NCBI GenBank assembly: GCA_964613055.1
Contig: CAZTGD010000001.1
Span: forward strand, 107,374 to 171,373
Length of the DNA: 64,000 bases
Reading direction: 5' to 3'
Source of the DNA: JAXGMQ01 sp964613055
Lineage (GTDB): Bacteria; Caldisericota; Caldisericia; JAAYUI01
Shown here in pieces: positions 9,901 through 18,571 of the stretch. Made by a program: the position numbers and the translations under genes. The notes under the pieces were generated by a model. The model was not told the DNA's origin and ran no database searches. It was given only the letters and a program-made list of their open reading frames with translations. The stretch's first letter is position 1. Every line of letters starts with the position of its first letter.

Positions 9901-10728
9901 GGTTATCGTGGTATTCGAGATTACTCTCAACCAGTGATTGAAACCTCAACCACCATAACGGTTAATGATCGAAATTACTCTACTTTCAGTGGAGACTCTT
10001 TTGATCTGAATAAAGGTGATCAGTTCACACTGACAAATCCAACCAATCTCTCATGGAAGAAGATAGACATTTGCGCGAAAATAGTATTCGATGAATTGCC
10101 ATCAGATTTAAACCTTTCAGACGAGTATATAGAGATTCAGTCGGGGAAACCATTGAAGGTTGATTTTGATATTAAACTTCCAACACCAATTGATTCAATG
10201 GAATGGAGTTGGAATGGCAAGGATTGGAACATACTAAACGCTGATCAAATCGTTGAAACTGGAACCGGGGGGGCACCAAGCCCTGGTGAAAAAGAGCTAC
10301 ATATAAGAGCAAATGTACTGTATCAGAATGGAACAATACATATCGATGATACTATAATGGTGTCTATTAGACCGACCGATGAGTTCATTGATCAACCTGT
10401 ATCGCAGGATCCGAGTGATCCTCTCGATGGTGTTTCATGGCAGATGGGTCCTTTTTCGATACCAGACAACTTGGAGTATTTTCTCATCACTACATCATCT
10501 AAAACAATATCGCTAGACTTGGATATATTCTTGTACCAGGATAAGAATAAAGATGGGAACATAGACAAAGATGAGATGGTCGCTTCTTCAACACTGCCAT
10601 CTAGTGATGAAAAGATTCTTCTGAAATCACCAGACACAGGCGTATACTACCTGCTGTGTCAGGGGTGTAGATGTCCAGAAGGAAACTCAAGATTCAACGT
10701 CAGATTCTCAAGCATGCCCAATTGGTAA
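6976..10728 (+). CDS. Large secreted FG-GAP/VCBS repeat protein with a transglutaminase-like domain
   Basis: A 1250-residue exported protein. The start at 6976 is chosen for AGAAGGAG upstream and the ATGA overlap with the MFS gene; it gives a clean signal peptide (MRQIKVLAMLVIVALSLQS). Residues about 140-480 hold FG-GAP/VCBS-type calcium-loop repeats (DINYDGFSD, DFNLDGEDD, DVNGDNKDD, DFDGDDRDD). A transglutaminase-like core follows with a plausible catalytic triad: C736 (GSCGEQSQLF), H764 (EDHQWNEVW) and D779 (THFDVN). Next come a carboxypeptidase-regulatory-like beta domain (~855-920), a further beta-rich region, and an EF-hand-like loop at D1189 (DKNKDGNIDKDE). It probably acts on the cell surface or outside as a protease or cross-linking enzyme; the substrate is unknown. 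Confidence 0.85.
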   Translation: MRQIKVLAMLVIVALSLQSFMGVSLSSDKNWYNTELHVTIPPGESVTVTLENGRLQVTGKEIANTHLDVPEWMRDDFNFNMKRLSKSAQRLSEGAYAQVCYIIPEKQEVIVVSGHENPPVVIDVSDMKTLNIIPRSVDSTSKLAFADINYDGFSDLIVCPRNGGWYWLEGPSFAVPKEGNDINPQWGRNQLHPLTNPALPTKVEFLLKKKNLAFLNNDGEIDGISRYDGCFGSISSLGLIFADRHNDLRYMRMANGEPLEFSTNSITLIPEFSSETHLCLRDDTLYAGRLDGTVDICKKNEQGNFVKTEEILNLDFGKRVSPLIEDFNLDGEDDFIWTDSNGVFISYGPDWKNREQIAINADTTIAVGDLTEDFKPEILVIDKGIPSVYASDDLQKLDIEFDIEGFEYLYPAIGDVNGDNKDDVVFGTDDGKIEVFLSPDWRSSDLLSDIDIGSFSYPYLADFDGDDRDDLLLSNVFGETFSYRSAPTGWEEYHSWKFIATYPYYSILDYYSRYYSESPLLYWCQDDAVSRYDSLLEECPPNLYDEVAFCIAHTPANVLRTIVRMGQEDIFIRNAQMIYKVVEELNYVKLKEYDDFTTCVFRTEDGEVELPREDYYWYVVHPRTLFELPVAVDASWWEQSYEVRDMEQKDWWTHEVDSKTFYEGENRVFWREGIYENDSFGETVVSAVGSSSTLNEAITNLHKLIKHNDEDSYNIFGYLTGDLYPWHIFMKHYGSCGEQSQLFSSCAKTVLIPNYIVINMGEDHQWNEVWSPKGWTHFDVNMAEPMNDARKYEHGWNKTVSTVIGWRPDDYFFPTTSTVLNREYDDRDYISDYGYTDTASVDFNVFDVHREPVEGAMIFIRSGWRERNAISFWGYTNANGKMHADLGYEPYYIIDCITPYGTTGLSRFVVEEGISYNVNLNVPGVSLSERTELESVQSTQSSKTVTIDNVSEYLHPPNRITSYGYRLGSYLSETYGYRGIRDYSQPVIETSTTITVNDRNYSTFSGDSFDLNKGDQFTLTNPTNLSWKKIDICAKIVFDELPSDLNLSDEYIEIQSGKPLKVDFDIKLPTPIDSMEWSWNGKDWNILNADQIVETGTGGAPSPGEKELHIRANVLYQNGTIHIDDTIMVSIRPTDEFIDQPVSQDPSDPLDGVSWQMGPFSIPDNLEYFLITTSSKTISLDLDIFLYQDKNKDGNIDKDEMVASSTLPSSDEKILLKSPDTGVYYLLCQGCRCPEGNSRFNVRFSSMPNW

Positions 10729-10739
10729 AAACAAACCAA

Positions 10740-10768
10740 TTGATAAAAGATCGAGTATTTGGGATAAT
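10740..10768 (+). promoter_or_regulatory. Promoter of tRNA-Arg
   Basis: TTGATA (10740-10745), 17-bp spacer, GATAAT (10763-10768), about 33 nt before the tRNA 5' end. The -35 box falls inside an 8-bp stem (CAATTGGT/ACCAATTG) that spans the end of the preceding gene. Confidence 0.55.
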
Positions 10769-10801
10769 AGATAAATGCTAGGTTTAGAGATATCAGCCAG
10801 T

Positions 10802-10878
<77 letters not shown>

Positions 10879-10883
10879 ATGCA

Positions 10884-11327
10884 CTACTGCTTAGAGTGCC
10901 GTTTGTTGATCTGGTCCCTTATGCTTGCGGCGTCTTCGTATCTTTCCTCGATGATAGCTTGCTTCATAGCTTCCTTTAATTCACTAATACTCGTCTTGTT
11001 TACTGATTCTGTGAATAACTTGTTTATCGTACCCAGATGAAGCTTGAAACACTTCAGACAATCAGGACAGCCCTTGTAGTTGCTGGTTATGAAATGCTCA
11101 AGTGTTTTACCGCACGAGGTGCAGAAGAGTAACTTAATATCACCGATGACATTTGATGAAGATTTAGAGCTGTTGATAGAATTTTCCTTTTTCAAGGATC
11201 GTTTCTTGGACTTGATCAACTTCTTAGCGCAATCCTCACAGATGTAAAGGTCAACCACCTCACCTGATCCAACAACCTGGACGTAGTGGGCATTCGCTTG
11301 TTTCTGTTTACATATCTGACATATCAT
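10884..11327 (-). CDS. McsA-like zinc-finger protein with UVR motif
   Basis: A 147-residue soluble protein. N-terminal CxxC pairs (MICQICKQKQA, ICEDCAKK) and a second set (CTSCGKTLEH, CPDCLKCF) look like treble-clef zinc sites of the McsA/YacH type. The C-terminus has a UVR-type helix (LKEAMKQAIIEERYEDAASIRDQI). McsA is the activator of the McsB arginine kinase in Firmicutes, where it sits with ctsR, mcsB and clpC; none of these is nearby, so the function here is open. The start at 11327 is preferred over one six codons upstream because AGGAAG precedes it and the zinc motif begins at once. The gene converges on tRNA-Arg, ending 5 nt from it. Confidence 0.8.
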   Translation of the reverse strand: MICQICKQKQANAHYVQVVGSGEVVDLYICEDCAKKLIKSKKRSLKKENSINSSKSSSNVIGDIKLLFCTSCGKTLEHFITSNYKGCPDCLKCFKLHLGTINKLFTESVNKTSISELKEAMKQAIIEERYEDAASIRDQINKRHSKQ

Positions 11328-11343
11328 ATATACTTCCTGAAAC

Positions 11344-11372
11344 ATTATAACCGAAAGGGTGAGCCATGTCTA
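11344..11372 (-). promoter_or_regulatory. Promoter of the McsA-like gene
   Basis: On the minus strand, TAGACA (11372-11367), 17-bp spacer, TATAAT (11349-11344). The -35 box overlaps the start of acpS on the other strand, so the two divergent genes share a 38-bp gap and may compete. Confidence 0.55.
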
Positions 11373-11725
11373 TAGCAGGAATTGGTTTTGATTTAGTCGA
11401 TACAAAGCGATTTGAGTCACCAAGTGTATCTTTAATCGAGAGACTATTTAACGTTTCTGAGATAGAGTATTCCAAGTCTTTCTCTAAATCATCGGTACAT
11501 CTTGCAGGATGCTTTGCAGTAAAAGAGGCATTCCTGAAGGCTTTAGGCGCTGGGCTTTCAAATGGTATAAGCTGGCTGGATATTGAAGTCAGGCACATGG
11601 GTAGTGGGCAACCTTTTGTATTGTTTAGAGGAGAAAAGACACCAGCGAAAGTTTCTATTTCGCACACTGAAACTACCGCTGGTGCTGTTGTTTTACTTAC
11701 TGAGCCTATTGATATCCACTCTTAG
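11366..11725 (+). CDS. acpS: Holo-[acyl-carrier-protein] synthase
   Basis: Transfers 4'-phosphopantetheine from CoA to the serine of acyl carrier protein, activating fatty acid synthesis. The length (119 residues) is normal for AcpS. The magnesium and CoA site residues are visible: D9 in GIGFDLVD, and E54 in FAVKEAFLKALG. The C-terminal VSISHTETTAGAVV strand is also typical. AAAGGGTGAG precedes the ATG closely. It is divergent from the McsA-like gene and convergent with the large exported protein at 11734, ending 8 nt from it. Confidence 0.93.
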   Translation: MSIAGIGFDLVDTKRFESPSVSLIERLFNVSEIEYSKSFSKSSVHLAGCFAVKEAFLKALGAGLSNGISWLDIEVRHMGSGQPFVLFRGEKTPAKVSISHTETTAGAVVLLTEPIDIHS

Positions 11726-11733
11726 AGTTTGCC

Positions 11734-14700
11734 TTAACCTCCAGGGTTTTCAACCGTGGCTGTTCTGGTTTTATCATCCCAGTCTACTGGCAAACCAAGC
11801 CCCCCCTCAATGAACTCTCTCATCGGTAGATATGTTCTGTCATCTTTAATCTCCGAAGGTGCTGGCATGTCTGTTCTACTGGTTTTTCCATTAACAGTCT
11901 TTGTGAAGTGTGTGGTACCTATCTTATGAACAATGACAAATGGTGGGTTTTTGCTCGTTATGGTTGCAGTCCTCGTTGCCCCGTCCCAAACAACCTCAGA
12001 GTTCATCAATTCCTCGGCAAGGTATCTCAAAGGAACCATTGTTTTTCCGCTGGCACTCACATAAGCGGCATTGCTTTCTGTTGGTTCGTTTCCGTTGATT
12101 ATGGGCTCAGGACCAGTAGTGGGAATTATCGCTATACTGCCAAACCACACCGTGTAATGCATAGTGTCTGTCTTATTGCCAAACGAGTCTTCTGCTGAGT
12201 ATGTGAGTTTGTGCTCAATCTTGCTTGTATCGTAGACTATGTAATCGTAGGAGAATGTACCATCCTTCATGACCGGAACAAAGTCATTGTTGATAGTGAC
12301 GATTGCACCTGGCTCGGTTACACCCTTAACCTCAATCTCATCTTTTTTATTTGGATAACCAGGTTCAGGTGATGTTATTTCTATTGATGGAGGTATGGTG
12401 TCTTTTTCAATTGTAACGGTTTTTTCGATGAAGTTACCGGCATCGTCTTCAGCATGGATGACAAACTCGTTGATTCCTTCTACAACATCCACAGCAATGC
12501 TGAAGTTGCCTTCTCCATCAACGGTCTCCTCAAGACCAACCTCGGGAGGCTGAATCACCGGTAAATCTTCTCCGTTTACAGAAATATCTGGAACTACCTT
12601 ACAAGAAACCTCTGGATCATCATATTTAAACAGCTCTGTGGCATCAGCAGTGCCTTCGATTATATACTTATCTTCACTGGTTTTATCGCTCAGACCACCA
12701 ATTGGTTTTGTTATAGTGAATGTCGGACCGACCGTGTCGACCTTGAACGTAAATACCTTGGATTCTTCAATTCCGTAGGTGTCTTCAGCATAGTAATGAA
12801 TATCGTCTATCCTTTGCTCGTCCGAGAGCGGTAACCAATCATCTGATGTCCACTCGATTGCTTGGTCTTCCTTCCAGTTCCACCACAGATAGATGGAAGC
12901 GGAATCAGATGAACATTCAAAATCTATTGATGGTGGATTGAGATACCATCCGTTCTTACCATCTGGCTCGGAGGGATTAACGAGAAGTGTTGTTTTGGGT
13001 ATCGGTGGAGCGATAAAGAAATTTATTGATTCATTGGGGTTATCATTCCTTGAAGTGGAGATAGACAATCTGTAATCAGCAGAGGATTCGCTTGGATTCA
13101 CAATACCCGAAGATGGTTTAATAACAATCTCAAAATCACCTCCAGAATTAATAATTACTGGTAGTGTAAGCTTTATTGTGTTGCTATCTGTGATAATCTC
13201 AGATACCTCAGAACCATTGATTAATATTGCGCTTCTGTTGATTGTATTTGGTACAGTAGAGTTTTCTGGGAAGGCTATTGAGATTGTATCTCCTTTTTTT
13301 AGATCACCATCATGAGAAATAGTTCCCTTTATTATCCATGTGGAATTTGCACTTGCATTTATGGGTGTCACTTTAATCTCTTCGATGTCGTTAGATTTAT
13401 CAATGATCGTGTAGGGATCGCTTACTAAATAATCAGTTGATGACTGTGCGCGATAGGAAAGCTTGTAATCACCAGGATTATTTGGATTCTTTAATCCTGA
13501 ATCTTCAGAGAACACCACCATAATACTACCTGGAGGCATCACCTCTGGCACATATAGTTGTATCTTGTTCTCATCGGGAACGGTTCTAGGTTTAAGCATA
13601 CATGGAATAGAGTTCATAGACACAGTATCTGCAGACATAAACCTTGGAATTATAGTCCCTTCTGGGAATACTATCTCAAAGAGGTCGTTCTGTTCAATTT
13701 CCTGATCTGAATATACAGCAAACTTATAGGAAGCATTTTGATTTGTGTAAGGTGGAATAACGATGGGTTTTTGACCCTCTCTCTTCAACTTGAAAGGTAA
13801 ACTTTCCACTGGAGTAGGTTCATAATCGGTTGACAGCACCAGATGTTTTGAACCTTCATCACCTGAATTGATTATTCCAACCCTTTTCGGAATAACAACG
13901 TTTAATTCACCAAGATTCTCCACATCAACTGGTGTAATGAAGCTAATTGATGACGAGGAATGATGGATGCTTACATCCACAGCCAGTGGCTTGTTGTTGA
14001 CTCTGATTAATGTAGGCTCAATAAATTCTGGAAGCTTTGTGCCTTCAGGAAAACGTATCTTTATCCTGCTTCTTCTGGCTTCAAGCGATCCTCCTTCACC
14101 AACGTTAAACACTATATCGTATCCCGATGGATTGGAGATCGTGTTGTCAGTTAGGATTACTGTTGCCTTACCAACATGTGAAGACACTATGTCAAACTCA
14201 TTCGAGCATACGTCTTCCTGCTCCTTTTCGGTTGACACGCATAATCTATATTTACCGGGTGTTTTGGGGTTAACAAATCCAGCTCTAGAAGCCACTGTTA
14301 TGGGGATAGGATCATATGGACCATCTGGTGATAATTCGAGGTGAGTCCAGAATTGTATTGAATTTTCCCCGTCTCTCTCAACGTTTCTGATGTAGGGAAG
14401 ACCTTGGCATGAGGTACATGGAGAGGTAGATAAATAGATACATGTAATAATCCTCTCCAACTCCTGTTTATCTTTGGGAGAAGGATTCTGATTTGGAAGG
14501 GCAATGTTTGGAATAGTCCATTCGTCTGGGAATGTTATCTTTATCCAGCTATGGACTGGTAGATACTCATTTATATCAACTTCGAGCTTTATAGTAGATC
14601 TTGTGTCAATCTGGTTGGGTCTGATCGAGGTTACGACAACACCGCTTATCTTTGATTGATGTGCTGTGCTATAATCGGAATAAGGTAAAAACGACATTAT

Positions 14701-14745
14701 AATGGCTACCGTAAGCAGAATAGTTAGAACTCGATTTACTCTCAT
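11734..14745 (-). CDS. Large exported beta-domain protein with C-terminal stalk (copper amine oxidase N-like) domain
   Basis: A 1003-residue protein. The N-terminal signal sequence (MRVNRVLTILLTVAIIMSF...) is followed by four or five similar ~110-130-residue beta domains; each has a phrase such as IKITFPDEWTIPN, KIRFPEGTKLPEF, IVFPEGTIIPRF or SIAFPENSTVPN. Then come Ig-like domains (DNTISNPSG; DTIPPSIEITSPEPGYPNKK) and finally a stalk domain from about 880 (MVPLRYLAEELMNSEVVWDG, TYLPMREFIEGGLG). A role in the cell envelope or as an extracellular adhesin/scaffold is inferred from this layout. The ATG at 14745 follows AAGGGGG at a rather long 12-nt spacing. It is convergent with acpS and divergent from the phosphatase gene. 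Confidence 0.8.
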   Translation of the reverse strand: MRVNRVLTILLTVAIIMSFLPYSDYSTAHQSKISGVVVTSIRPNQIDTRSTIKLEVDINEYLPVHSWIKITFPDEWTIPNIALPNQNPSPKDKQELERIITCIYLSTSPCTSCQGLPYIRNVERDGENSIQFWTHLELSPDGPYDPIPITVASRAGFVNPKTPGKYRLCVSTEKEQEDVCSNEFDIVSSHVGKATVILTDNTISNPSGYDIVFNVGEGGSLEARRSRIKIRFPEGTKLPEFIEPTLIRVNNKPLAVDVSIHHSSSSISFITPVDVENLGELNVVIPKRVGIINSGDEGSKHLVLSTDYEPTPVESLPFKLKREGQKPIVIPPYTNQNASYKFAVYSDQEIEQNDLFEIVFPEGTIIPRFMSADTVSMNSIPCMLKPRTVPDENKIQLYVPEVMPPGSIMVVFSEDSGLKNPNNPGDYKLSYRAQSSTDYLVSDPYTIIDKSNDIEEIKVTPINASANSTWIIKGTISHDGDLKKGDTISIAFPENSTVPNTINRSAILINGSEVSEIITDSNTIKLTLPVIINSGGDFEIVIKPSSGIVNPSESSADYRLSISTSRNDNPNESINFFIAPPIPKTTLLVNPSEPDGKNGWYLNPPSIDFECSSDSASIYLWWNWKEDQAIEWTSDDWLPLSDEQRIDDIHYYAEDTYGIEESKVFTFKVDTVGPTFTITKPIGGLSDKTSEDKYIIEGTADATELFKYDDPEVSCKVVPDISVNGEDLPVIQPPEVGLEETVDGEGNFSIAVDVVEGINEFVIHAEDDAGNFIEKTVTIEKDTIPPSIEITSPEPGYPNKKDEIEVKGVTEPGAIVTINNDFVPVMKDGTFSYDYIVYDTSKIEHKLTYSAEDSFGNKTDTMHYTVWFGSIAIIPTTGPEPIINGNEPTESNAAYVSASGKTMVPLRYLAEELMNSEVVWDGATRTATITSKNPPFVIVHKIGTTHFTKTVNGKTSRTDMPAPSEIKDDRTYLPMREFIEGGLGLPVDWDDKTRTATVENPGG

Positions 14746-14917
14746 ATACTAAACATACCCCCTTGGATGTCTTTTGTCTTTCAGTTAAGTGAAATTTGAG
14801 GTTTTCACAAGGAGAACCCAGTTAAATCAAGGCAAATACGGTCTTGAATCAACTGAAGGTTCAAACAATTCTTCGGTTTGGTTTCATTTCATAACTCTAC
14901 AAAATACCATCATATGC

Positions 14918-15547
14918 ATGAAAAGAATTTTCTTTGCCAGACACGGTGAAAGCCAAGGCAACAAAGATGGACTTATATGCGGTAAATTGGATACCCCTCT
15001 AACTCAACGTGGGGAAAAACAAGCGAGTCTTTTGGGGAAGTCGTTGGTGGGATTAGAGATAGAGATGATAATTTCATCAGATTTGCAAAGAGCTAAGAAA
15101 ACAGCTCAAATAATAGCTGAGGAAATAGATGTGGATATTCAGCTTGATGAGCGTTTAAGAGAGCGTTCATGTGGTAAGTTTGATGGAATGGTGCAAAAGG
15201 AAATTGAAGATGATGAGGATTGGAATAGATTCCTCAGAACTCCAAATTATGCAGTCAAAGAGGGTGAATCTCTAGTGCAACTCTATGATAGGATAGGATC
15301 GTTTGTTGAAGAATTGGTAAGGGAAAAAGAGTTCAATAATATCCTTCTAACCGCTCATGGAGGTGTACTATGGGTGATGATACCTTATATACTCGGAATT
15401 CCAATAGAAAAATACAGTGGCAAAATTGGAATGGATAATTGCGGTTTAAGCGTATTTACTTGGGATGATGGATTTGTATTGGAAAGAATGAATTGTATCT
15501 CTCATCTTGGTGAATGTGAGAACAGAAAGCCATCATGGAAATTCTGA
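14918..15547 (+). CDS. Histidine phosphatase (phosphoglycerate mutase-like) family protein
   Basis: A 209-residue cytosolic enzyme of the RHG family. The phosphohistidine motif ARHGESQGN (H9) opens the protein, followed by LTQRGEKQA, SSDLQRAKKTA, ERLRERSCGKFDG and the second histidine in LTAHGGVLW. Members include CobC-type phosphatases and broad-specificity phosphatases; a glycolytic mutase is less likely at this length. The start at 14918 is chosen because the RHG motif must lie at the N-terminus; the 43 codons upstream in frame look non-coding. No good ribosome site is seen before it, so the exact start is uncertain. It is flanked by two large exported proteins and appears unrelated to them. 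Confidence 0.85.
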   Translation: MKRIFFARHGESQGNKDGLICGKLDTPLTQRGEKQASLLGKSLVGLEIEMIISSDLQRAKKTAQIIAEEIDVDIQLDERLRERSCGKFDGMVQKEIEDDEDWNRFLRTPNYAVKEGESLVQLYDRIGSFVEELVREKEFNNILLTAHGGVLWVMIPYILGIPIEKYSGKIGMDNCGLSVFTWDDGFVLERMNCISHLGECENRKPSWKF

Positions 15548-15632
15548 ATATTTCTAGAGTTTCTTGAACTTTAGAGTATAATCAGATGTATGATTCAGGT
15601 GAAGTCAATATGACATTTAAGGAGTAAATTGA

Positions 15633-18068
15633 ATGAAAAGACTCTCCATTGTAATGATAGTTGTTTTGCTGATCTTGTCCCTCTGCGCAGATACTGGACA
15701 AGTTATTTGTTCAGAGGATGAATATGAGTCTACCGGAGTTATTGGATTTGGACCAACAGGAGGTGAGTTAATAGAGCCAGGGTGTATTGGTAGTGATGGC
15801 ACTGGTAAGATATATGTTCTTGACAGGGCAACAGGACAGGGATCGATCTATCTCGAATCAGGTATTTATCTTAAACCGTTTGTCATACCGTCATCTGTGA
15901 ATGCCAGTGATGTAAAGAAAAAGATATCGGGAAGTATGGGAAATATATGCTATACAACCAATGATTATGTTACAGTAGCGACAACCGATGGAGAGATAAT
16001 TATCCGATTGGGAACTGATGTTTCAAGTAAGCTGAGTATCCCAACGTCCGCCTGTTTAATGAATGATCTTACATTACTGGTAAACGATATTTCCAAGGGT
16101 TTAGTGTTGTTTGACTCAAACGGAGAATTTGTCAGAAGGCCAATAATAGTTGGAGAAAACGGTGACCTTGAAAATATTGTTGATTTTGACCTGTCTGATG
16201 ATGGTCAATTAGCAACTCTTACAATTATTGACAATGCAACTGGAATAAAGGAATTCAAACCAAACGAAATTAAGGTAACTATTTTTTCAAAGGATTTTGT
16301 GAAGGTGTCTGACTTCGAGATAATCACAACACAGGAGCGTAACCCAAGCAGAGGATCAATACGTTTCGATCCTGAAGGAAATATTTTCTTTTATTCAGTC
16401 GGTTCTAACATATCTGCGAAGTATTCAACGAATGGTGAATTCATTTCAAGCATTGGCAATTATTTGGATTCTAAAGCAGAGGTTGCAGTGACTGGTAGTC
16501 GACATTTTTTTGTGAATTCAAAGAGTTTCTATTCAACAACACCTTTGGGTGCTTATGAACGTGAGTACGGTGTATTTGAATCCAGACCCATGCAGTTCAA
16601 GAATCCAACCCAGATCACAAGTTGTGGCAGTGATGGTATAGCGGTTCTCGATACAGGCAGAGGTGATCTTCAGATGTTTAATGAAAAAGGTTTTTCTGGT
16701 GCTGTTGAGCTTTCTGTTGATACAAAAAACATCATATCCACAAACTCAGATGGACAGGTTGTTCTGTATAATCCTGTGAAACATCAGATCACTGCATATG
16801 AGTGCAATGGTTTAGAGGACGATGTTCTCGACATAGATGTTCAGATCCCTGAGATTGACGCCTTGACTGCAGGTAGGAATAATGAGATATGGGCGTTGTC
16901 AACGTCAATGGGGAGAATAACAAATATCAACAAAGGTGGTGTCTTTATAAGCCATTTTGGTTCGATTGGTGAAGAGGAAAACGAGTTTATTGAGCCAGTG
17001 GACCTTCTGTATGCACCGGACGGAAATGTGTATGTCCTTGATGCTGGCGCAGGATTTGTAAAGGTTTTCAACAAAGAAGGTGATTTCATAAGATCAATCG
17101 GACAATCGTTGGATATAAACAATCCCTCGAGTATCTGTCTAACACAAGATGTTACCTTGGTCATATCTGACACAGGTAATCACATGGTTCATTTTTTCTC
17201 AATAGATGGTAAACACCTATACTCAAAAGGTGAGGAATCACCAGCGTTTGATAAAAAAACGATGGATGATTACTGGACACATCTTGGAACTTTTGCTAGC
17301 CCAACTGGTCTTACCTCTGTGGGAGAAAGGCTATATATCTTAGACACTGGGAACTACAGAATACAGATATACCAGAAAGGTGTCGCAATACCAGAACTAT
17401 CAGTAGATACTAAAGCATTATCATTTGACCCTGTAAGGAATGGTACCCATAAAAAAACCTTTAAAATCTCCAACAATGCCGACGGTACTATCAACGGAAC
17501 AGTTGAAACTGATGTAGACTGGTTGAGAGTATCAGTCGATGAATTTACAGGAGAGACCATAGTTAACGTAATATGTGATGTCAGCATGCTCCCTGATTGG
17601 GTGCAGTCGAGTGGCTCAATAACTGTTTCCTCTAATGGTGGTGAGGAAACGATTGCGTGTACGGCTGTCAAGCAGGGTGATTTGATTGAGTTGCAGATTG
17701 ACTCAAACACTGCAGTGATCAACGGTGCATCACAATTTGTGGAACCAGCACCTGTGATACACAACGGAAGCACCGTTGTCCCACTTCGTTTTATTGGAGA
17801 AGCGCTTGGTGCAAGCATCGATTGGGAAGCTACAGAAAAGAGAGTCACCTACAGGCTTAAGGGCAAAGAAGTGGTTTTATGGGTTGGAGTTCAAGAGGCA
17901 AAGGTGAATGGAAAAGTCGTCTCAATGTCAGTAAAACCATTTATAATTAATGGTCGAACCGTCGTGCCGTTGAGATTTATAAGTGAGGCATTGGGTGCCT
18001 CAGTTCAATGGATTGGTGAAACAAGGTCTATAAATATTTACTATCCGGTAAATCCTCTAATTGACTAA
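15633..18068 (+). CDS. Exported NHL-repeat / BACON-like / stalk-domain protein
   Basis: An 811-residue secreted protein, start supported by AAGGAG. The signal peptide (1-24) is followed by a beta-propeller built of NHL-like repeats (IGSDGTGKIYVLDRATGQG; LLYAPDGNVYVLDAGAGFVKVF; TSVGERLYILDTGNYRIQIY). Next comes a BACON-like Ig domain at about 590-680 (LSFDPVRNGTHKKTFKISN...DWLRVSVDEFTG), then two copies of the stalk motif (VVPLRFIGEALGASIDWE and VVPLRFISEALGASVQWI) at about 700-800. NHL propellers usually mediate binding, so the protein may recognise a ligand at the cell surface. A hairpin lies 8 nt after its stop. Confidence 0.85.
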   Translation: MKRLSIVMIVVLLILSLCADTGQVICSEDEYESTGVIGFGPTGGELIEPGCIGSDGTGKIYVLDRATGQGSIYLESGIYLKPFVIPSSVNASDVKKKISGSMGNICYTTNDYVTVATTDGEIIIRLGTDVSSKLSIPTSACLMNDLTLLVNDISKGLVLFDSNGEFVRRPIIVGENGDLENIVDFDLSDDGQLATLTIIDNATGIKEFKPNEIKVTIFSKDFVKVSDFEIITTQERNPSRGSIRFDPEGNIFFYSVGSNISAKYSTNGEFISSIGNYLDSKAEVAVTGSRHFFVNSKSFYSTTPLGAYEREYGVFESRPMQFKNPTQITSCGSDGIAVLDTGRGDLQMFNEKGFSGAVELSVDTKNIISTNSDGQVVLYNPVKHQITAYECNGLEDDVLDIDVQIPEIDALTAGRNNEIWALSTSMGRITNINKGGVFISHFGSIGEEENEFIEPVDLLYAPDGNVYVLDAGAGFVKVFNKEGDFIRSIGQSLDINNPSSICLTQDVTLVISDTGNHMVHFFSIDGKHLYSKGEESPAFDKKTMDDYWTHLGTFASPTGLTSVGERLYILDTGNYRIQIYQKGVAIPELSVDTKALSFDPVRNGTHKKTFKISNNADGTINGTVETDVDWLRVSVDEFTGETIVNVICDVSMLPDWVQSSGSITVSSNGGEETIACTAVKQGDLIELQIDSNTAVINGASQFVEPAPVIHNGSTVVPLRFIGEALGASIDWEATEKRVTYRLKGKEVVLWVGVQEAKVNGKVVSMSVKPFIINGRTVVPLRFISEALGASVQWIGETRSINIYYPVNPLID

Positions 18069-18075
18069 TCATATA

Positions 18076-18115
18076 GGCGAGGGATATGGATACTGAAAAT
18101 AAATTATCTCTCGCC
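18076..18115. terminator. Hairpin after the NHL-repeat gene, possible terminator
   Basis: GGCGAGGGATA (18076-18086) pairs with TATCTCTCGCC (18105-18115), an 11-bp stem with one G-U pair and an 18-nt loop. No U-tract follows, so it is not a textbook intrinsic terminator; it may protect the 3' end or act with Rho. Confidence 0.4.
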
Positions 18116-18509
18116 GAATTAGATTAGATATGATGTATATTTTGATTTATTGATGTATACCGCCCCCCTAATACGTTTTCGAAAGTAATAAACTTTTGGT
18201 TTGGATGCTTATGTGTTCAAGATTATCAAGCTTTAATCATGTACTTTCTGTTTGTTCATTGGGATAATGATAGCAATTGGAAATCTGAACTCTAAACGTC
18301 TCATAGTTATTCAAATGAATTACTCTTAAGCTTCAATAATGTTAAACATTTAACTATCCTTAATCTAAGCATAGGAGTGTTAATTTTGCTACTGAAAACC
18401 TTGCACTGTAATCCATAATGTTCTTTCGATCAATTTTTATATAAAAAAACCCTTTCAGAATAGCGAACAAACTAGTTTGACAATAAAGAGACATTAGTCA
18501 GTTATATAT
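18116..18509. other. A+T-rich intergenic stretch before the Rieske operon
   Basis: About 390 bases without a credible reading frame on either strand. I see no riboswitch-like or tRNA-like structure; short runs such as a poly-C tract near 18165 and A/T runs near 18440 are the only notable composition. It is the longest gene-free stretch in the window and could hold regulatory sites for the operon that follows. Confidence 0.5.
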
Positions 18510-18538
18510 TTGACTTGGTTATAAATACAGAATAATCT
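18510..18538 (+). promoter_or_regulatory. Promoter of the Rieske/cytochrome b operon
   Basis: TTGACT (18510-18515), exactly 17 bp, TAATCT (18533-18538). The predicted start lies near 18545, giving a ~27-nt leader that contains the GGAGG (18559-18563) placed 8 nt before the GTG start at 18572. Confidence 0.65.
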
Positions 18539-18571
18539 ATTAATCATGCAAATGGAATGGAGGACTATATT

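Noticed and set aside
10719..10742. CAATTGGT/ACCAATTG hairpin as intrinsic terminator
   Set aside because: No U-tract follows and a tRNA promoter begins inside it.
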